Below are positions 14,699-18,672 of a stretch of DNA of 18,672 nt, piece by piece. The stretch's first letter is position 1. Every line of letters starts with the position of its first letter. This DNA comes from Candidatus Poseidoniia archaeon (GTDB taxonomy: Archaea; Thermoplasmatota; Poseidoniia; MGIII; CG-Epi1), in the NCBI GenBank assembly GCA_022449705.1, contig JAKURS010000011.1, positions 1 through 18,672 of the forward strand, written 5' to 3'. The notes below the pieces were generated by a model. It did no database searches. It saw only the letters and a program-made list of their open reading frames with translations, and had not been told where the DNA came from. The position numbers were made by a program, and so were the translations under genes.

Positions 14699-14711
14699 AG
14701 GTTGACTACCG

Positions 14712-15248
14712 ATGCCACGCAAGACGAAGAAAGCCGCAAAAGAGCCCCCGACGGAACCCGAAGTGGAGTCGCCCGACCCCATCGCGGTGGCGCAGGCGGA
14801 GCTGGGCGAGGTGCAGGAACAGCTGCACCGCGTCGCAGCTGATTTCGATAACTTCCGCAAGCGAGTCGAGCGCGACCGCTCGCGCGACGCGCTGCGGGCG
14901 CGCGGTGCCGTTACAATGCAGTTTCTCGAAGCGCTGGAGACCGCCACGCAGGCGGCCGACGCGGAATATCCCGACGTCGAGGCGGCGGTCGCTGGCCTGA
15001 CGGGAATCCAGAAACAGCTGCAGACGGCGATGGATGCTCTGGGGCTGGAGGCGATTAACCCCGCCGGGCAGTTTGACCACCGACTGCACGAGGCGCTGAG
15101 CGTGGTCGAGCGCGACGACCTGGAGAACGAGACGATTATCGAGGTAATCCAGCCGGGCTACCTCCTGGAAGGCGAGCTGCTACGACCTGCACGGGTCATC
15201 GTCAGCCGCACACCCCAACCGGCAACAGAAATTGAAATAACGGAGTAA
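14712..15248 (+). CDS. grpE: GrpE nucleotide-exchange factor
   Basis: This 178-residue co-chaperone releases ADP from DnaK. A charged, disordered N-terminus (1-25) is followed by a long helix (about 26-65) containing VAADFDNFRKRVERDR, the GrpE dimer coiled coil. The C-terminal beta domain shows FDHRLHEALSVVERDD and the signature GYLLEGELLRPARVIVSR (about 148-165). ATG at 14712 is preceded by GAGGT at 9-nt spacing. The dnaK start is 2 bp after its stop, with GGAG (15242-15245) as a possible ribosome site, so the two are co-transcribed. Archaeal GrpE-DnaK systems are generally held to have come from bacteria. Confidence 0.95.
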   Translation: MPRKTKKAAKEPPTEPEVESPDPIAVAQAELGEVQEQLHRVAADFDNFRKRVERDRSRDALRARGAVTMQFLEALETATQAADAEYPDVEAAVAGLTGIQKQLQTAMDALGLEAINPAGQFDHRLHEALSVVERDDLENETIIEVIQPGYLLEGELLRPARVIVSRTPQPATEIEITE

Positions 15249-15250
15249 GA

Positions 15251-17104
15251 ATGGCTAAGGAAATCATAATCGGCATAGACCTAGGCACGACAAATTCGGA
15301 AGCGGCACACCTTGAGGGCGGCCGCCCGACCATCATCCCCTCGGCCGAAGGCTCGACCTTTGGCGGCAAGATGTTCCCGTCGGTCGTCGCCTTCACCAAG
15401 GACGGCGAGCGGCTGGTGGGTGACCTGGCCAAACGGCAGGCGGTCCTCAACCCCGAGCGCACCATCATGCGCATCAAGCGCAAGATGGGGACCGATGAGC
15501 GGATCAAGATTGGCAAGAAGGAATACTCGCCCGAGGAAATCTCGGCGATGATTCTGCAGAAAATCAAGGCTGACGCCGAAGCGCACCTGGGACAGGAAAT
15601 CAGCAAGGCCGTCATCACGGTCCCAGCCTACTTCAACGACAACCAGCGGCAGGCGACCAAGGACGCCGGCAAGATTGCCGGGCTGGAGGTGGAACGCATC
15701 ATCAACGAGCCGACCGCGGCGGCGCTGGCGTACGGTATGGACCAGGACCGGGAAGGCGAACACAAGGTCGCCGTGCTGGATCTGGGCGGCGGCACTTTCG
15801 ACGTCACCATCATGGAGATGGCCGAAGGCGTTTTCGAAGTGCTCTCCACATCGGGCGATACCATGCTCGGCGGGACTGACATGGACGACGCGATTATCGA
15901 CTGGCTCGCCGAGCGCTTCAAGGCCGAGAACGGCGTCGACCTGCGGCAGGACCCCGCCGCCTTCCAGCGGCTGCGCGACGCGGGTGAGAAGGCAAAAATC
16001 GAGCTTTCCAGCACTGTTAAGGCGACCATCAACCTCCCTTACATCTGGGCCGATTCGGCCGGCCCTAAGCATCTCGAGGTCGACCTGACGCGGGCAAAGC
16101 TGCAGGAACTGGTCGAGCCGGTGCTCGCCAAGTGCGACAAGCCCATAAAGCAGGCGTTCAAGGACGCCAAGCTGAAGCCAGGCGAGGTCGACAAGGTGCT
16201 GCTGGTCGGCGGCCCGACGCGGATGCCGATTGTCCGTGAGCGGTTCGAGAAGATTATCGGCCGCAAGGCGGAGAGCGGCATCGATCCAATGCAGTGCGTC
16301 GCGATGGGTGCTGCGCTGCAGGGCGGCGTAATCGCGGGCGACGTCAAGGACGTGCTGCTGCTCGATGTGACGCCACTCACCCTAGGAATCGAGACCGAGG
16401 GGGGCGTGATGACGCCGCTCATCGAGCGCAACACCACCATCCCCACCGGCAAGCAGAACACCTTCTCGACCGCGGCTGACAACCAGCCCAGCGTCGAAAT
16501 TCACATCCTGCAGGGCGAGCGCACCATGGCAAGGCAGAACACGACGCTCGGCAGGTTCATGCTCACCGGCATCCCGCCGGCGCCGCGCAGCGTGCCGCAA
16601 ATCGAGGTCAAGTTCGACATCGACCGCAACGGCATCCTGAATGTCAGCGCCCGGGACCTCGGAACGGGTAACGAGCAGAAAATTGAAATCAAGGCCAAGT
16701 CGAACCTGACCGACGAGGAAATCGAGGCGCGCGTCAAGGAGGCCGAAGCGCACGCCGAAGAGGATAAACTGCTGCGCGAACTCGTGGAAACACGCAACCA
16801 GGGCGAATCGCTGATTTACGCCACCGAGAAGTCTCTCAAGGAGCTGGGTGACAAGGTCGACGAGGAGACACGCAAAGGTATCGAGGAGGCGAAAGAACCG
16901 CTCGTGGAGGCCATCCGGGGCGACGACCTCGATGTGCTAAAGGAGGCCACCGAGGCGTACATGACCGCTTCGCAGGTGGTCGGCCAGCAGATGTACCAGC
17001 AGGCGGCCGAGGAGGCAGCGCAGCAGGCTCCAGAGGGCCAAAAGGACGCTGCTAGCGACGATAACGTCGTCGATGTCGACTACGAGGAAGTCGACGAAAA
17101 ATAG
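15251..17104 (+). CDS. dnaK: Hsp70 chaperone DnaK
   Basis: This 617-residue ATP-dependent chaperone is complete. Phosphate-1 motif DLGTTNS (10-16), VPAYF (124-128), phosphate-2 motif LDLGGGTFDV (176-185), adenosine motif VGGPTRMP (319-326) and interdomain linker VLLLDVTPL (368-376) are all present. The substrate-binding domain, helical lid and an acidic tail (VDVDYEEVDEK) follow. It lacks the insert of about 25 residues that proteobacterial DnaK has before KxxxPxxISA, so it is the archaeal/Gram-positive type. The loop before FPSVVAF has about four extra residues (STFGGKM), which from memory resembles Thermoplasma DnaK. The operon holds only grpE and dnaK here; dnaJ is not next to it. Confidence 0.98.
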   Translation: MAKEIIIGIDLGTTNSEAAHLEGGRPTIIPSAEGSTFGGKMFPSVVAFTKDGERLVGDLAKRQAVLNPERTIMRIKRKMGTDERIKIGKKEYSPEEISAMILQKIKADAEAHLGQEISKAVITVPAYFNDNQRQATKDAGKIAGLEVERIINEPTAAALAYGMDQDREGEHKVAVLDLGGGTFDVTIMEMAEGVFEVLSTSGDTMLGGTDMDDAIIDWLAERFKAENGVDLRQDPAAFQRLRDAGEKAKIELSSTVKATINLPYIWADSAGPKHLEVDLTRAKLQELVEPVLAKCDKPIKQAFKDAKLKPGEVDKVLLVGGPTRMPIVRERFEKIIGRKAESGIDPMQCVAMGAALQGGVIAGDVKDVLLLDVTPLTLGIETEGGVMTPLIERNTTIPTGKQNTFSTAADNQPSVEIHILQGERTMARQNTTLGRFMLTGIPPAPRSVPQIEVKFDIDRNGILNVSARDLGTGNEQKIEIKAKSNLTDEEIEARVKEAEAHAEEDKLLRELVETRNQGESLIYATEKSLKELGDKVDEETRKGIEEAKEPLVEAIRGDDLDVLKEATEAYMTASQVVGQQMYQQAAEEAAQQAPEGQKDAASDDNVVDVDYEEVDEK

Positions 17105-17114
17105 CCGGGAAAAC

Positions 17115-17121
17115 GCTATAT
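17115..17121 (+). promoter_or_regulatory. TATA-like box for the HEAT-repeat gene
   Basis: GCTATAT lies in the 40-bp gap after dnaK, and its TATA ends exactly 24 nt before the ATG at 17145. This suggests that the downstream gene has its own leaderless transcript and is not simply the third gene of the heat-shock operon. Confidence 0.5.
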
Positions 17122-17144
17122 CCTGCAGCGTCATCCACTCGGGG

Positions 17145-18672
17145 ATGGGCGTTGGCGACGATATCCGGACCGCTCATGAAACGTCCCGGATTGAACGCCA
17201 GCTGAAACGTATCACCTCTGCGGCACCAGACCGGCGCATACTGCTGGTGCAGGGCCTGCACGACCGCTTCGTGCCAGCGCTGGTGCCAAAGTTCCTGCCG
17301 CAGGTGACCCGGTTGCTGGCCGACGAGACTCCCGCCGTGCGGCACCAGACGGTGCTGCTGCTGATCCACCTGTTCGAGCTGCATCCTGACGACTTCGGCG
17401 CGGCGGTCGGCCCGCTGGTGGGAATGATTCAGGATTCCCGTATGGAGAACCGCAGCGACACGCTGACGCTGCTCGACACGATTGCCCGGCAGCAGCCTCG
17501 GGCGGTGCTGCCGCACCTGGCCAAGCTGGTGAAGCGGCTAGATGACCCGACGCCGGGCGTGCAGGCGCCGCTGATGCAGGTGCTGATGGCCCTGGGTCGC
17601 CGTTCACCTGCTGCGGTCACGGCGCAGCTGGCGAAGCTGCTAGACCCGCGCAGGACGCAGGCGTGCCGCGACGTTCTGGAGATGCTCGCGGCGATTTCCG
17701 CCGAGCAGCCGAAGGGACTCGCGCGCGCGGCGCCGCGACTAATCAAGCTGCTGGGGAGCAAGGACCGCCAGATCCGGGATTCAGCGACGAAGCTGCTGGT
17801 AGCAGCGGGGCAGGCGGGGGTCGTGTCGGTTTCCAAGTTGCTGCTGCGGACGCTGACCGGACGCAAGGTAAATCCCGAGGCGCGGTTGCAGTCCATCCTG
17901 CTGGCACAGCAGCTGGCAGAGCGCGACCCTGCGCCGTTCGGTCCCGCCGTCAAGCACCTGGCGCGCGACCTGAAGCATCGCCGCTGGAAGATTCGCGAGC
18001 AGGCAGCGCTGCTGCTGGGGACCATGGGTCGCAATGACATGGGGCTAGTGAAGGACGGCATCCCGGCGCTGTCTCAGGCGCTCAACGACGATGATGACTT
18101 GGTGCGCACCGCCGCTGTGCGGGCAATGGAGCAAATTCAGGTCTCCTCGCTCGACTACACCGCGCTGCGGAAGGCGTCGGAAGCGCTGCAATCGGCCAAG
18201 TTCGTGATTCGCTCGGTACGCAACCTGGGAATCGGGGTGGGGCAAGCGGACAAGCTTGTCAGCGACGCGCAGCGCTCCTATAACCGGGGCCAGTACCAGC
18301 ACTGCATCGACTACGCCTCGCGAGCGGAGAAAATAGCATCGCGCGCCGAGAAGGAGAGCGAGAAGGTGGGAGCGGCGCTGACCCGTGCCGAGAACACGCT
18401 GCAGTCCATTGAGCACAAGGGGGTCGTGGTCGACGAGGCGGAGAAGTTGCTGGCGCAGGCGGAGAAACTGCTGGCACGCCACCGCTATAAGGAAGCGCGC
18501 AAGCGGGCCGAAGAGGCGCTTGAGGTTGCGCAGCGGCTGCTGGGCGAGGCCCAACCCGACGTGGTGCTCAGGGCCCGCCTGGAGCAGCAGCTGCAGCCGG
18601 AGGTGTGGAACAGCTTCCCGGTGCGGCTGGAGAACCAGGGTGGCGCAGTAGCGCGCGCAATCACGCTGGGTT
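17145..18672 (+). CDS. HEAT-repeat protein with TPR-like/coiled-coil hairpins and the start of a beta domain; C-terminus cut off by window edge
   Basis: The frame is open from ATG 17145 to the window end, 509 residues without a stop. Residues about 30-335 are alpha-helical HEAT/ARM-type repeats, with units such as AVLPHLAKLVKRLDDPTPGV and GIPALSQALNDDDDLVRTAA. Two similar helical hairpins follow: residues 374-402 (AQRSYNRGQYQHCIDYASRA and on) and 438-466 (QAEKLLARHRYKEARKRAEE and on), which look TPR-like or coiled coil. From about residue 488, FPVRLENQGGAVARAITL looks like the first strands of a CARDB-type beta domain. There is no signal peptide, so the visible part should be cytoplasmic. I do not know the family; a scaffold or adaptor role is likely. 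The start is supported by a box 24 nt upstream. Confidence 0.8.
   Translation, partial: MGVGDDIRTAHETSRIERQLKRITSAAPDRRILLVQGLHDRFVPALVPKFLPQVTRLLADETPAVRHQTVLLLIHLFELHPDDFGAAVGPLVGMIQDSRMENRSDTLTLLDTIARQQPRAVLPHLAKLVKRLDDPTPGVQAPLMQVLMALGRRSPAAVTAQLAKLLDPRRTQACRDVLEMLAAISAEQPKGLARAAPRLIKLLGSKDRQIRDSATKLLVAAGQAGVVSVSKLLLRTLTGRKVNPEARLQSILLAQQLAERDPAPFGPAVKHLARDLKHRRWKIREQAALLLGTMGRNDMGLVKDGIPALSQALNDDDDLVRTAAVRAMEQIQVSSLDYTALRKASEALQSAKFVIRSVRNLGIGVGQADKLVSDAQRSYNRGQYQHCIDYASRAEKIASRAEKESEKVGAALTRAENTLQSIEHKGVVVDEAEKLLAQAEKLLARHRYKEARKRAEEALEVAQRLLGEAQPDVVLRARLEQQLQPEVWNSFPVRLENQGGAVARAITLG

Noticed and set aside
15281..16797. Minus-strand frames of 134-263 codons opposite dnaK
   Set aside because: Antisense shadows of dnaK, a well-known artefact of this gene; no independent support.
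17052..18554. Minus-strand frames of 130-210 codons opposite the HEAT-repeat gene
   Set aside because: The plus frame is open for 509 codons with coherent repeats and a well-placed TATA box; the minus frames lack domains and overlap one another in different frames.

Overview
The window is GC-rich, densely packed archaeal DNA. The evidence for archaea is a topoisomerase VI B subunit, a fibrillarin-like 2'-O-methyltransferase with the full K-D-K-H set, an Lhr-type helicase, a tRNA-Thr with discriminator U and an encoded CCA, and TATA-like boxes placed for leaderless transcription. The DnaK lacks the Gram-negative-type insert and has an extended GGKxFPS loop that, from memory, resembles Thermoplasma DnaK. 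With topoisomerase VI (absent from Thermoplasmatales) and several secreted beta-rich proteins, this suggests an uncultured Thermoplasmata-related euryarchaeon, perhaps marine group II/III. That placement is inference only.

Layout: (1) 1-1153, minus: secreted beta-sandwich protein, cut by the window edge. (2) 1210-2028, plus: TatD-like metal-dependent hydrolase, divergent from (1) across a 56-bp gap whose single TATA-like octamer is exactly 24 nt from each start codon. (3) 2031-7418, minus: 1795-residue Lhr helicase with a long C-terminal half that includes an AlkZ/YcaQ-like region. (4) 7516-7590, plus: tRNA-Thr(GGT). (5) 7689-10393, minus: top6B followed by flpA, joined by a GTGA overlap. (6) 10418-11719, minus: exported six-bladed TolB-like propeller with a C-terminal anchor. 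(7) 11799-12961, plus: a polytopic membrane protein, then a membrane-anchored DUF4430 protein. (8) 12978-14177, minus: PLP aminotransferase. (9) 14251-14652, plus: small two-helix membrane protein. (10) 14712-17104, plus: grpE-dnaK operon with an operator-like leader. (11) 17145 to the edge, plus: HEAT-repeat protein with TPR-like/coiled-coil hairpins and the start of a beta domain.

Functionally the window mixes information processing (Lhr, Topo VI, tRNA, rRNA/tRNA methylation), proteostasis (GrpE-DnaK, without a dnaJ in view) and cell-surface proteins. Non-coding gaps are all below 120 bp and hold promoters or convergent ends. No insertion sequence, CRISPR array, integrase or attachment site was seen. 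The many long antisense reading frames are GC-driven shadows. The least ordinary features are the symmetric bidirectional promoter, the repeated 24-nt box-to-start spacing, the palindrome/repeat leader of grpE-dnaK, the Lhr fusion, the N-terminally short fibrillarin coupled to top6B, and the HEAT/hairpin/beta-domain protein.
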